Assembly: GCA_963281255.1 (NCBI GenBank)
Contig: OY725506.1
Location: 124,001 to 188,000, forward strand
Source of the DNA: Aphrocallistes beatrix
Lineage: Eukaryota > Porifera > Hexactinellida > Sceptrulophora > Aphrocallistidae
Direction of reading: 5' to 3'
Length of the DNA: 64,000 nucleotides
Shown here piece after piece: positions 53,589 to 63,760 of this stretch. The position numbers and the translations under genes are program-made. How positions within the stretch are numbered: position 1 is the first letter of the stretch; the number at the start of each line of letters is the position of its first letter. Below the pieces are notes generated by a model. The model had not been told where the DNA came from and ran no database searches. It worked only from the letters and a program-made list of their open reading frames with translations.

Positions 53589-53891
53589 CAGTTGACTCCG
53601 CTTAATAGGGCAACTGTTTAATCGGGTCAACCGCTTAATAGGGTCACTGTTTAATCGGGTCAACCACTTAATAGGGTCACTGTTTAATCGGGTCAACCGC
53701 TTAATATGGGCACTGTTTAATCGGGTCAACCGCTTAATAGGGTCACTGTTTAATCGGGCCACTTTTGGCAGGACCGGAATAGCTCTCACACATAGAAGCT
53801 AATACAAAATATTTTCGGTTAATAAGGTTCTCCGCTTAATCGGGGCAAAATGTCCTCTGACCGATGTGACCCTATTAAGTGGAGTCGACTG
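53589..53891. mobile_element. pogo/Tigger-like MITE, copy 2, with internal tandem amplification
   Basis: The ends CAGTTGACTCCGCTTAATA and ATTAAGTGGAGTCGACTG are inverted repeats flanked by TA. The right half matches the copy at 37999-38169. The left half carries about four extra copies of a roughly 33-base unit (TTAATAGGGTCACTGTTTAA with TCGGGTCAACCGC), making this copy 303 bases rather than 171. Confidence 0.9.
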
Positions 53892-54655
53892 TATATTTGT
53901 TAATAAGGCATACAAGTAAAATATATCTCATAGACTCAAGATTTGATTGGGTAGATATTTAGGATTGATATGTCAATTACAACATCGAATAAGAATTTGA
54001 CTAACTTTGCGAAATTAGAAAGGAGCATTTTTCAAAATATTTTTGTTAGTTTTATTCACAAGTAGCTTACTTCACTTTTTAACCAATCAGAATAAATGCT
54101 AGAACACATGCACTTCAGCACGGAATTAAGTTCCAAGCATTTGATTGGCTCATAATTCGACTAAAGCAATCCACTTTTATATATGTGTTAGTTCTTCGTA
54201 AGATTCTTCGTAGATTAAAATTGATTTGCTTATGAAGCTATTTACTCAACAAATCAAACGAGCAATCAGAATTCGTTAAATTGAACAGACATATTGTCTG
54301 TATGCGTAAACAGATTTGATTGGATGATTTCATTTGTGAGAACTCCCTAATTTGGTAATAACTGTGCTCAACCAAACAGAACACCCAAATTTCAACTTAA
54401 CAGCAAACATAAAATCTTCTAACTAACCTGCAAATTGATAACTAAGAAATTTCTAAAATTAGAAAATTTGGATACATCTTTGTTTTTATTGTTGGTGGCA
54501 TATTGGAGATGATTTGTACGCCAGTCAGATTGGAGGATAGAACTGAAACAGATATTCGAAATCGCTGCGATCGAACCTCCCTCAACAAACGTATCCAAAT
54601 ATCCGTCAGTTGGCGTAAACATTTTATACAACTCGTATTATATCAGGATAATATA

Positions 54656-54695
54656 CAGTCGACTCCGTTTTTAATCGGAATTTAATAATCGTAAT
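54656..54695. mobile_element. Fragment of the Tigger-like MITE family
   Basis: TACAGTCGACTCCGTTTTTAATCGGA matches the terminal repeat of the elements at 37999 and 53589. No right end is found, so this is a solo end. Confidence 0.65.
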
Positions 54696-55409
54696 ATTCT
54701 ATTTACAGTTAATTCCCCGCGTGTTCATGACTTTCCCCGCCTAAATGACTCAGAAATGAGTTATAAACATTTATAATTTTAGATTGTCGTGTGACACAAA
54801 ATAACTGGAATCGATATCTTCCTTTGGAAGATGTTTACTATAATTGTGTTTATGGGCCAATCAAATTTCAGCCATTCTAAAGTGAGAATGATGTTACTTA
54901 TATTTTCTTATCAAAGACAAAACAACATATTTCATAGAATCCATCTAATCGAATCAGAGAATCTCATAGGTGGAAAATCTCAAAATGTTTTCACACATTT
55001 CTGCAAGCTGGCAAGAACATTTCTACAAATTCTTTCCCCAAATTCGTAAAAATATTTTTTTATGTTAAATCGTATGAATATTTTAGTTGTCTCAATAGTC
55101 TATATCTAAAATTAGAAAAATCTTTTTAAAAACTATACAATTCATGCCCTATGTCTCAAACATCGATTTTGATTGGCTAAATTGCCCTTGATTCAATTCA
55201 ATATTTCATCGTTGTGCATTAAAATGTAATTATCATTCCAAAACGAATAAAAAGTTCTAAATTGTAAGTGTATTAGAATATTTAATTTAAACTTCACATT
55301 CCAATACTCCTCTAACGTATCTAGGGTATAATAATATTTGAGCCTATCATGCAATGCCATCAAACTAATCGAAACCAAAATAATGAAACGAGACACAATC
55401 AAGGCCTCT

Positions 55410-55421
55410 TATATAAATAGA
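55410..55421 (+). promoter_or_regulatory. Likely TATA box for the membrane protein at 55447
   Basis: TTATATAAATAG lies 26-37 bases before the ATG at 55447. At the usual TATA-to-start distance, transcription would begin at or next to the start codon, so the 5' leader would be extremely short, or translation may use the ATG at 55453. Confidence 0.5.
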
Positions 55422-55446
55422 AGTAAGTTGTTGAATAGTTCAACCA

Positions 55447-56298
55447 ATGAAAATGCAGAGTTCACTGATTAGCAAGAGCGGAATGGAACAATCGAAGAAT
55501 AAGATGCTTCTCGATCTATTTTTAGGCATTGCATGTTGTGGCCTGTATTTGAACCACATCTATGCCACTTCACACCTGAACACATACAAATTGGAGCAGG
55601 ACATGGAGTTACAGACCATTGTGAATTGTGTCAACCAACCGAACGATACATTTTGCGAACCAAACATCCATGGAGTAAACAAATCAGAAGAGGTGGCAGA
55701 GGGACAAGTGGCAGGGTATCCGACACAATCTATATTATATAAAGTATTTTTAAGCATAATAGCCTCCATTATCTTCATTCGGACAATCCTATCAATTAAG
55801 AAAGAGGTGTCAAGTGGTTCCGACATATTCGACCACTTGACAGATCCTTCAGTTGCAATCGATCTAACAACTAGCTGCTTAGCCATCGTGTCGCTACTCG
55901 TGCCACCTCTAAACCACGTCACACCTCTGTTCCTACAGAGCTTTAATGCCCGAAATGCCATAATCCTACTCACTCTAAAGTTCCGGGAAGACCCAAATGC
56001 CACTTTCTACTCCAAAACATTCCGAATGAAATTGTGGGAGATAGTGGCATTCACTGATACACTCTGTATCCTGTTCCTCGCCATAAGTTTACAGCATTTC
56101 ATAGAGGTGTTATGTGTCGGGGGACACAATTTAGAAGTGGCACTTAGCTTCCATTCGTGGGCCGACACAATTCTGAAAGAAGGCATCATCTACACTTTCA
56201 ACCCATTCGCATATTTTGGTCGATTTTCGTTGTTCAGCAGTTTTATCCTTGCCACTGCCCTGCCAGAAATCAAACGGAAAGCCAAGAGCTTAACTTAG
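55447..56298 (+). CDS. Multi-pass membrane protein, unrecognised
   Basis: This is an intronless frame of 283 residues; the ATG at 55453 is an alternative start. Hydrophobic segments are visible at about residues 20-40 (LLDLFLGIACCGLYLNHIY), 100-115 (VFLSIIASIIFIRTILS), 138-158 (TTSCLAIVSLLVPPL), 195-215 (IVAFTDTLCILFLAI) and 252-272 (FGRFSLFSSFILATA). That suggests about five to six passes. The loop between the first two has two Cys and NDT and NKS glycosylation sites, so it is probably extracellular. The codons are richer in G and C than the flanks. A TATA box lies just upstream. I recognise no family. The order of helices does not obviously match a GPCR or a channel. Confidence 0.65.
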   Translation: MKMQSSLISKSGMEQSKNKMLLDLFLGIACCGLYLNHIYATSHLNTYKLEQDMELQTIVNCVNQPNDTFCEPNIHGVNKSEEVAEGQVAGYPTQSILYKVFLSIIASIIFIRTILSIKKEVSSGSDIFDHLTDPSVAIDLTTSCLAIVSLLVPPLNHVTPLFLQSFNARNAIILLTLKFREDPNATFYSKTFRMKLWEIVAFTDTLCILFLAISLQHFIEVLCVGGHNLEVALSFHSWADTILKEGIIYTFNPFAYFGRFSLFSSFILATALPEIKRKAKSLT

Positions 56299-56401
56299 TT
56301 ACGGATTTGGTATTTGGTATGTATTTTATTATGAATAATCTAAAATTAAAAGTACCAATTGGGCTAAGGACAATAATAAATATTGAGTTGAAAATAAATG
56401 T

Positions 56402-56475
56402 GGGTCGACAGACCGACATTTGTGTATTTTCAAGGTCGGTTACCCTACGCAGGCGTGCCACTAGCACACAAGGTC
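56402..56475. repeat. Dispersed repeat, second copy of the 15.7-kb block
   Basis: GGTCGACAGACCGACATTTG, TCAAGGTCGGTTACCCTA and GCAGGCGTGCCAC match 15724-15800 closely. No inverted ends or target duplication are obvious here. Confidence 0.75.
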
Positions 56476-56787
56476 ATAAATATATTGACATTATAGGAAA
56501 GAAAACTGACAAACTTCATTCAAAATGTTGTCGCCCTCTGGTCTAATAAATACCGATAACAATTTCAAATGGTGTCCATAGCATTCCTCCAATAATGACT
56601 ACAGGTTGTGGAGTCAAACTCTTTAGGAGGGGATTATTCAGGAGAACATTTAGGAATTTTGGAGGAGGGAATATTCGGTAGAATCTCTGAGAGGAAATGG
56701 AGATAATTTAAACTAAATATTAATTTCCCACTGATGGACACTCTGTATCTCGTCATGGTCATTCGGAATCTTCCTCCCTTCTCAATT

Positions 56788-56935
56788 AACCACATCGGTA
56801 AGAGGACACTCTCCCGATTAAGCTGAGAACCCTATTAACCGAAAATATTTTAATTAGTCTCTTTGTGTGAGAGCTATTCCGGTAATGCCAAAGTGGCCCG
56901 ATTAAGTGGTTGGTCCGATTAAGTGGAGTCCATTG
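56788..56935. mobile_element. Diverged Tigger-like MITE, copy 3
   Basis: GACACTCTCCCGATTAAGCTG at the left and GATTAAGTGGAGTCCATTG before a TA at the right are degenerate forms of the CAGTCGACTCCGCTTAAT family. The body shares AACCGAAAATATTTTAATTAG, GTGTGAGAGCTATTCCGG and AAGTGGCCCGATTAAG with the other copies in reverse orientation. Confidence 0.75.
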
Positions 56936-58401
56936 TATTTTTTTGGATACTGGGAATTGTAAAATATTTTCCTGCAACACGTAAATGTAGAGTAGCAAAG
57001 CATGAGCAATTAATGTTAAATAAACCAATCAACTGCCACTAATTCCGAAAGGTTGATCATGTTAAATACAGATTTAAAATTAAAAATAAGTTCTATTAAT
57101 AGTATCACCGGATAAGCTTGTTTCAGACCTTCAATTCTAATAATAGAATAGTACAACAGTAAATGGTGGCTATAAGAGAGTTCAGATCAAGATTATGAAC
57201 AGCAATGTCTTGATTTTTCAAGTGTTAAAACTTTTTTAGTGAATTCATTTCTAAATTGAAATTCTACATCTAGTATCTGGACACATATGAATCGAGTGTC
57301 GATTTGTAAAACGTTCTGAGTTACTATGGAGGAACTATGAATGTTTAGTTTTAAAGAAAAATAAATTTAGAATTCCAGGATTCACGATTGACATAGAATC
57401 AGATCAGATATTTCTATATCTGCTGGAGAAGTGATCTCAGATCTGGAATGGTTAATAAAAAGAAATTGGTTGCTTTAGTAAAAATAAAAAATTCAGTAAT
57501 GTAGATAAATATAGCACAAGTTTGATATATCTATTAATAGCTCAACACAAACAATACAAGCATAGTAATCTAGCAATGTTCTAATTCAGGAATAGAGAGG
57601 TGGAGGTGTTAGTAGGGTTCTAGAGAGGTGTGAAGTAGGAAATGTGGAGAATGGGAGAGCTGACACCTAGAGAAGAGGAGAATAAATAGTGTCACACTTC
57701 AACTCAGTAGAGGTACGAGGATGAGGACAGATGGGACACACTAGAATTCCAAAACCACAAAATGTCGTGAGGCAAATTATCAATGAATGTCAGCCATCAT
57801 CCCATTTTGCTACAAAACAGAAATATCCAAAATCCAAATTAAAAAGACAACAGCTATAAACAAATATTTTCAAGAAATGTGTGTCCTGTCTTAAATGGGT
57901 GTGCTCCACCTGTGACCAACAGTGGTGTCGAGTTAGCGCCACCACTGCTTCAACTCAATAGACCAGTGCTTCCCAATCTGGGGTCCATGGACCCTTTACT
58001 GGTCCACAGAAGAAATATAACCGACGACTCAAATCACCCAAAATTATATTTTGCAGATCTAAATGAATTGATACAACCCTGTGACAGTAACTAGATTAAA
58101 TAGAATTCCAATTCTAAATTGTGATCACCAAGTAGGGGCATTCAAAATCAAATGGAGAATAATATTTGAAATTGTTGATTCAGATTTGAAAACAGAAGTT
58201 TAGGAACTTAGGAAGATTTAAGAAGACCCTTGTATGTTTCAAAAATGAATCTTTAACAATAAATAATGCATTTTTTAAAATAAGAAGTAAAAAATAATGG
58301 TGTGCATTTCACTTTTAGGCAATCATAAAGTTGAAAATACTCAAAATAATGAAAACAAATGATGATTTATTAAATAAATAACAACACTCACCATTCTGAG
58401 T

Positions 58402-61400
58402 TTACCAGAATAGAATCTTGACAGAACACTGTTCAGCTAACTGCTCGAGGAGTTGCAACTGTTCTGATTCAGGACTGGATAGCTCAGGTTTGCTAAGGGT
58501 TAGTTGTCTCACACGTGGAAGTGTCTGTATGAGACACATTAGCGCGACACATGAAACAGAGGTGAGTTCGCAATATCCTACACTTAACAACCTAATAGCT
58601 GGATGGCAGGATAGACTGCTACACAGTACCAGCATACCTGAGTCTTGTAACGGGATATTGAAGAGTTGCAAGTAAACCAGTGAGTTCAGAGCTGACACAG
58701 CTCTGTACCAGCAACTCATATCCTCAGAACTGAATTGAGTATGAGTCAGATGTAACCACATCAAGTTAGAGCATGACGTGATAACATTGAATAAACTATT
58801 CCAGCTGTGAAACCCGACTTTATGTAAAAAAGGTAAAGTAATCTCTCTCAGCGATTTAGAGTTTGAATGAATGAGTTCAGTTAGTGAGTGTAGAAGGGAT
58901 TCATTGGGAGATGGAGGAGTACGAGAGAATAGAGTCAGTTCTGTGAGAGAGTTAATGCCGTGTAAGGAAGGAATGAGACTGTAGCAATCTTCTCCTTTAG
59001 TCCACCAAGCTAACTCTGTTAGGGAGGAGAGGCTTGATATGTCAGGTGTCACTGGGAGGTAACCTTGAAGATCTACAATGCAGAGTCCATTAAGCTGATG
59101 GTTAGCTATTAACTGGGAGATAATGGACCAATCAGATTCACTCGAAACAGGACTATAGAACAAATTCTGTAGAGAAGAGAATTGATTGGCTAACTCTACT
59201 AACATCTGTTGGTTCATTTCACATTCGTATAACATCAAACTCCCAGTGAATTGATTGGCGCAGGAGAATAGCCGTAGAGAGGAGTGGCTGGCTGTCAGGT
59301 CACAGGAATGCAAGTGGATGCTAATTTTAGTGTCAAGTGGCAGAGTGGCAGAGGTGAGGATACTCGTGTACGGATGGATTCCATCAAATTCCTTTTCATT
59401 GAAAAACAGTGCTACGTAACGGACACAACAAGTGGACAGCTGATCAAGGAGGGAGCGGAATTGTGTCGCGGTTACGTAATCAGATTGGAAGTGGATTATT
59501 TGGAATTGGCAGACATATTCCATCGCTCGCAGGAAGCAGTGCCATTCGTTCGGGGAGATGGTGTCGAGGAAATAGAGGTAGAGAGGGGAGGGAAACCTCT
59601 CTTTGAAATAGTTGAAGTGTTTAGGAATGGAATCTGAGTTGGTTTCCATGACGACAGTGCAAAGGAGAAGGAATGATTGTGTGAATTCCCTACAATCTGA
59701 GACATCAACAAGATCTTTGTAATGACGTAACTGATTGCTCATGGGGACTCCACAGAGTGACATAGGCACTGGGAGTGCGTGGTGGCAGAGAATGGGAGTC
59801 ATGAAACCTGCGTCCCGCTTCAAGATGCCACTAACAAACCGAATCACCATCTTGTACATGGACAGGTACTGGGTGGAAGTCGTGAAGTAGCGGATGATGT
59901 AGCACTGATTTCTCCACGCATTGTCGCATATGGAAACTGCCGCCATGAACTCTTGAATGGTGAGGTGTTGGAATGTCCACACCTTCACACGGACACCAAA
60001 ACTCGTCACTTTAACATGAGCCTGCATCAGACCGAGACGTTCACTGTTCAGGGATTCGCCTTCAAGTTTCAGTGGAATGTGCCTGTCAGAAGTTAGTTCT
60101 CTTTCGAAAATGCCTTGATTCGCTTCCAGACCGATTTCATGGATGCATTCTCTGATGGCCGGGTCGAAATTGGACAATTGGAGAACTTTGCTGTGTTCTT
60201 TCAGGCCCATTCTGGACAATTGGCGCCTGATGATGTATACGATCAGCTGGAGGTACAGGTGGGACAGAGTCTCACTTAGGATGGAACCCGATTGGTTGAA
60301 TAGAGAGCTGAACAGACTCGCGTTCACTGGCACGAGTGCGAGCTGTTTTATCTCGTCGTGACGAACGAACATCTCACGGACGGCATTCAACTTTTCAACG
60401 CTCTCTATTCTTTTCGAGAAATAAAGGTCTCGGTTTTGAGGAGAGAATCCGAGGACCTGGAAGTTGTCATCGATCTTGAGATCCTTGCCATAATCGAGAT
60501 GGAGTTCAGTCCATTGGCTGGGACGACTTGTCACTAGGATGGTAGAGAGAGTGAGGAAGCGTCTCTCGACAATTTTACAGAGTAAAGTGGAGTCGAACGG
60601 AATGCTCTTAATAAACTCATCGGCACCGTCCATGATGATGAACAGTCCCTCTCCGTCTGATCTCAGCAAGTGCTGGGAGAGGGATCGACTCCATTTGGCG
60701 CCAAAAGACATGGAAAGGGTCAGCCATTTCAGAATGAATTCCTCGTCGATCTTATTTTGTTTCTCGTGTCTGGCCTCCTCGAGTTGATGCCACTCCGGAT
60801 TGCGACACGGTATGGAAACGGTGTAGCGGAAATTGGTCAGCTGGTGACTGCCATACAGGAAGGCAAAGTGTGTGCAGAGGAAGCTCTTACCACTGCCGGG
60901 GTTCCCTATCAGGCACCATACTTTACTTTCTGAAGAATCGCTAGTGGTGACAATGGACTCGAAATCTACCACTTCTACCTTTTCGAACTCGACCTTCTCA
61001 TGGATGTGTCGCAAGAAATCGATTTCGTTTATGCCACTTTCCTCCTCCATTCTCTTTTCAGGAGTTTCAACCTTTATGACAGTGAGGGGTGTGAAGACGG
61101 ATTCTATGGGGACACTGGCCTCATCGAGAACAACACTGACATCCTTGTGGTGTGTTTTCAAATACTTTCGTAACATTATCTGCCAATATGCATTTTCCTC
61201 CTCATCAACTTCATTTTCAAGGTTCAATTCCAGTTGGATTTGGTCACGGAAATCATCGTTTGGAATATTCTGGAAAGTGGACTTAAAACTGCGGACTTTG
61301 ATCGCTAAATCGCTCCTTCGGACTATTTCGAGGTATTCGCAGAGACTGTTCAAGTCATTGGTGATTATTTTCTTGTCGAGGCAAGCCTTCACCATGGACT

Positions 61401-61782
61401 GTGTTTCTACTTCGGATGGAATGTCAGCCAGTAGCACCCACTCATTCACGGTCAGTTCGCTAGTTAGCAACTGGACGAACGACTCAACGGATGCGTCACT
61501 GGTCTTTTCCTGTTTGTAATTTGGGTCACTCAGCCATTTCAGTTTTCTCGCGGTTACGTGCATTTGTCCGCTAATTCCCTGCAGGGCCAAGTCGAACAGT
61601 GCGGGGTTGAACTGGTCCCAATGTTTCATGCTGGTTAGGAACTTGATTGGATCGCTTCCTGTTTTCTCGATTATTCTTCCGGGAACATTCAACGCGTTTT
61701 CGAGGTTTCTTAAGACTTGTGGAGTCAGGGAGCTTTGGAGTTCCATGAAAACTCTCAATTCTTCTTTTCTTGATTCTGACAT
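58402..61782 (-). CDS. NLR-type immune receptor: DED-like domains, NACHT, leucine-rich repeats
   Basis: This is a single-exon frame of 1,126 residues starting at the ATG at 61782; an upstream non-coding exon is possible (TTTCTCTAG before AGCGAATG). Residues about 5-75 and 97-170 each look like a death-fold of the DED type (LRNLENALNVPGR; VNEWVLLADIPSE then LNSLCEYLEIVRRSDLA). The NACHT ATPase has Walker A GNPGSGKS at 293-300, Walker B LFIIMDGADEF at 380-390 and LVTSRP near 416. Helical NACHT-associated regions follow, then irregular leucine-rich repeats from about 850 (LTELTLFSRTP, LMWLHLTHTQFSS, IRLLSVGYCELTS). NLRs sense microbial or damage signals and oligomerise to recruit death-domain partners. 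The ligand is unknown. A DED rather than CARD or Pyrin end suggests a caspase-8/FADD-like output, which is inference. Confidence 0.88.
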   Translation of the reverse strand: MSESRKEELRVFMELQSSLTPQVLRNLENALNVPGRIIEKTGSDPIKFLTSMKHWDQFNPALFDLALQGISGQMHVTARKLKWLSDPNYKQEKTSDASVESFVQLLTSELTVNEWVLLADIPSEVETQSMVKACLDKKIITNDLNSLCEYLEIVRRSDLAIKVRSFKSTFQNIPNDDFRDQIQLELNLENEVDEEENAYWQIMLRKYLKTHHKDVSVVLDEASVPIESVFTPLTVIKVETPEKRMEEESGINEIDFLRHIHEKVEFEKVEVVDFESIVTTSDSSESKVWCLIGNPGSGKSFLCTHFAFLYGSHQLTNFRYTVSIPCRNPEWHQLEEARHEKQNKIDEEFILKWLTLSMSFGAKWSRSLSQHLLRSDGEGLFIIMDGADEFIKSIPFDSTLLCKIVERRFLTLSTILVTSRPSQWTELHLDYGKDLKIDDNFQVLGFSPQNRDLYFSKRIESVEKLNAVREMFVRHDEIKQLALVPVNASLFSSLFNQSGSILSETLSHLYLQLIVYIIRRQLSRMGLKEHSKVLQLSNFDPAIRECIHEIGLEANQGIFERELTSDRHIPLKLEGESLNSERLGLMQAHVKVTSFGVRVKVWTFQHLTIQEFMAAVSICDNAWRNQCYIIRYFTTSTQYLSMYKMVIRFVSGILKRDAGFMTPILCHHALPVPMSLCGVPMSNQLRHYKDLVDVSDCREFTQSFLLLCTVVMETNSDSIPKHFNYFKERFPSPLYLYFLDTISPNEWHCFLRAMEYVCQFQIIHFQSDYVTATQFRSLLDQLSTCCVRYVALFFNEKEFDGIHPYTSILTSATLPLDTKISIHLHSCDLTASHSSLRLFSCANQFTGSLMLYECEMNQQMLVELANQFSSLQNLFYSPVSSESDWSIISQLIANHQLNGLCIVDLQGYLPVTPDISSLSSLTELAWWTKGEDCYSLIPSLHGINSLTELTLFSRTPPSPNESLLHSLTELIHSNSKSLREITLPFLHKVGFHSWNSLFNVITSCSNLMWLHLTHTQFSSEDMSCWYRAVSALNSLVYLQLFNIPLQDSGMLVLCSSLSCHPAIRLLSVGYCELTSVSCVALMCLIQTLPRVRQLTLSKPELSSPESEQLQLLEQLAEQCSVKILFW

Positions 61783-62485
61783 TCGCTCTAGAGAAAGAAG
61801 AGAAGATTAATACTTGGAATATTCCGGTGAGATCAAAATCTATAAATGACTCAAAAGTTCTGAACAATTTTAGCTGTGATGCATTATACTACATGAACTA
61901 AACGTAGATCTAAAATTCAAACCCTCTTTTTACTCAAAAATAAGGAGGAATATCTCAATCATTTTGCATTCCAATGGCATGAATTTCTAAATTTAATTGT
62001 TATGGCGGATCATATATTCCGTTTAAAATATATTTTTAATTTCAATAGAAAATTCTCAGATCCCAGATACATTTTATGGTCATACTTTCAAATACTCGTT
62101 TTTGTGGAAGATTACTGCTAGATCAGTACACCCTCGCTAATCCCGCTTTTCTCCACTTGAGCGAAGTCGCATTTAGTGACCAACTCTTTTAGTGAACCCA
62201 CAAAACAACGAGAATGGTTACAATATAATGACAATAAGTATTTTTAATTAGATAAGGGTATAAACCAGAGGCGAAGCCAGGATGTGGCACATGGGGCCTA
62301 GGCCGCAAACTCAAAGATTGTGCCAACTAAAATTCACAAATTAGCATTGGGTGTCGTAACCTTCTCACGGAATTGCCGCACCCTAAAAATTGGGTGATAA
62401 ATGTAGTATTTAATCAGGAAAAATAGTAATTTTGAAACTTGGCCCTTTTGAAATCCAAATTCTGGAGTCACTCGCATGTATTACG

Positions 62486-63236
62486 GCATTCAAAAGTTCT
62501 AATCCTATGTATGTATCTCAAATGATAGTGAAAATAGGATAGATTCGATTTGTTCATTGTATTCCTTAGGGAATCAGCTCCCAAATTGTATATTGGTTAT
62601 TTTAAAAGGACAATTATTGTCGTTCCTAGTACATTATATTTTTATGCATCGGTTTATGGTAGTGTCGAAAAGTTGGAATCTTCCCATTGAAAATAGCTTA
62701 AAACTAAATTTGGAGAATAAAAGGTGAGAAAATCGTAGAATAAGATCATTAAAAGGTTAAATAATTAAGAACCAATGTGAAAGAGTAAACGGGAGGTGTT
62801 CAATAGAATTGCGCGCAATGAAAAAATTCATGTCACTTTTAGTGGATTTTTGATCAATTTTCGCAACTTAAAAAGGTACAAAATGGTAGTAAACCACTTC
62901 AAACCACATTATTCCCTCAGCCTAAAACTAGAATACTTTAGAGAAGTCAATTTATACGTTAGTTGATGCGGATAATTGGATGGATGGATCAGTTTTAATC
63001 TAAATTTGCTCAGAAATGAAATAAATCAAAGGGAACCCCAAAATATTATCGCTCAAAGGGACTTCCTTAAACTGATGTACAAAAATCTAATGCAGAAACC
63101 ACAATAATTGCCTTTTAAAATAAACCAATATACAATTTAGAAACTGATCCCCTAAGGAATTCAATGGACAAATCGAATATATCTAATTTTCACTATCATT
63201 TGAGATACAGGCATGGGATTATAACTTTTGAATGCC
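62486..63236. mobile_element. Element with about 137-bp inverted repeats
   Basis: The left arm 62486-62621 (CATTCAAAAGTTCTAATCC, CTCAAATGATAGTGAAAAT, TTGTATATTGGTTATTTTAA) is the reverse complement of 63099-63236, with about ten percent mismatches. The 480-base centre has no frame. It is probably a non-autonomous foldback transposon. Confidence 0.75.
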
Positions 63237-63627
63237 CCAAGTAGCTTTTTAAGAAGTGCTAGAATTCATTTATGCAGACTAATCCTCACTATTAAAACTC
63301 GATAAATATTTATATATATATATATATATTTCAGTGCTAGTAATTATTTTCACACCTCTAGCTGGTGTCATACTGGAGCTTTGGTTTGAGGACTGAACTC
63401 AAAGTTAACAATTTTTGATGAATATTACGCTGGACTATTTTCTATTTATAGTAATACCGACAATTTTACGCTTTCACTGCACCAAAAAACTTAACCGGAA
63501 ATGAGATAGCTACATCCCTCAGCTAATTCGCAAATATTCCTCGCATAAATAGCTGTCAGTATTCGTTTAAAGTTATTATCCATGGTTTAAAATAATAAAT
63601 ACTTTAGAAATCACCACATAACTTCAC

Positions 63628-63760
63628 ATGGTTATATAATGAATAAACGATACTGAAAATAGCTCATAACTTTATTTAACATTATCCATGGTTATACAAT
63701 GAATAAACAATACTGAAATTAGCTCTTAGCTTGATTCTACATATCCATGGTTCGTAATGT
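63628..63760. repeat. About 60-bp tandem repeat, two diverged units plus a partial
   Basis: CATGGTTATATAATGAATAA with CTGAAAATAGCTCATAACTT is followed by CATGGTTATACAATGAATAA with CTGAAATTAGCTCTTAGCTT. A third partial unit starts at CATGGTTCGTAATG. Each junction includes the word TATCCATGG. Confidence 0.75.

Larger units (their letters stand above)
51583..55446. other. Gene-poor region with MITEs
   Basis: About 3.9 kb hold the hAT-like element at 52056-52409, the Tigger-like element at 53589-53891 and a fragment near 54656. There are many AGCCAATCAGATT-type words. Short frames here have no recognisable features and I call none. Confidence 0.5.
56299..58401. other. Intergenic region with repeat fragments
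   Basis: Besides the repeats at 56402-56475 and 56788-56935, a hAT-like end (CAGTGCTTCCCAATCTGGGG) lies at 57963 with no visible right end. The 71-codon frame at 57879-58094 crosses that end and is not called. Confidence 0.45.
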
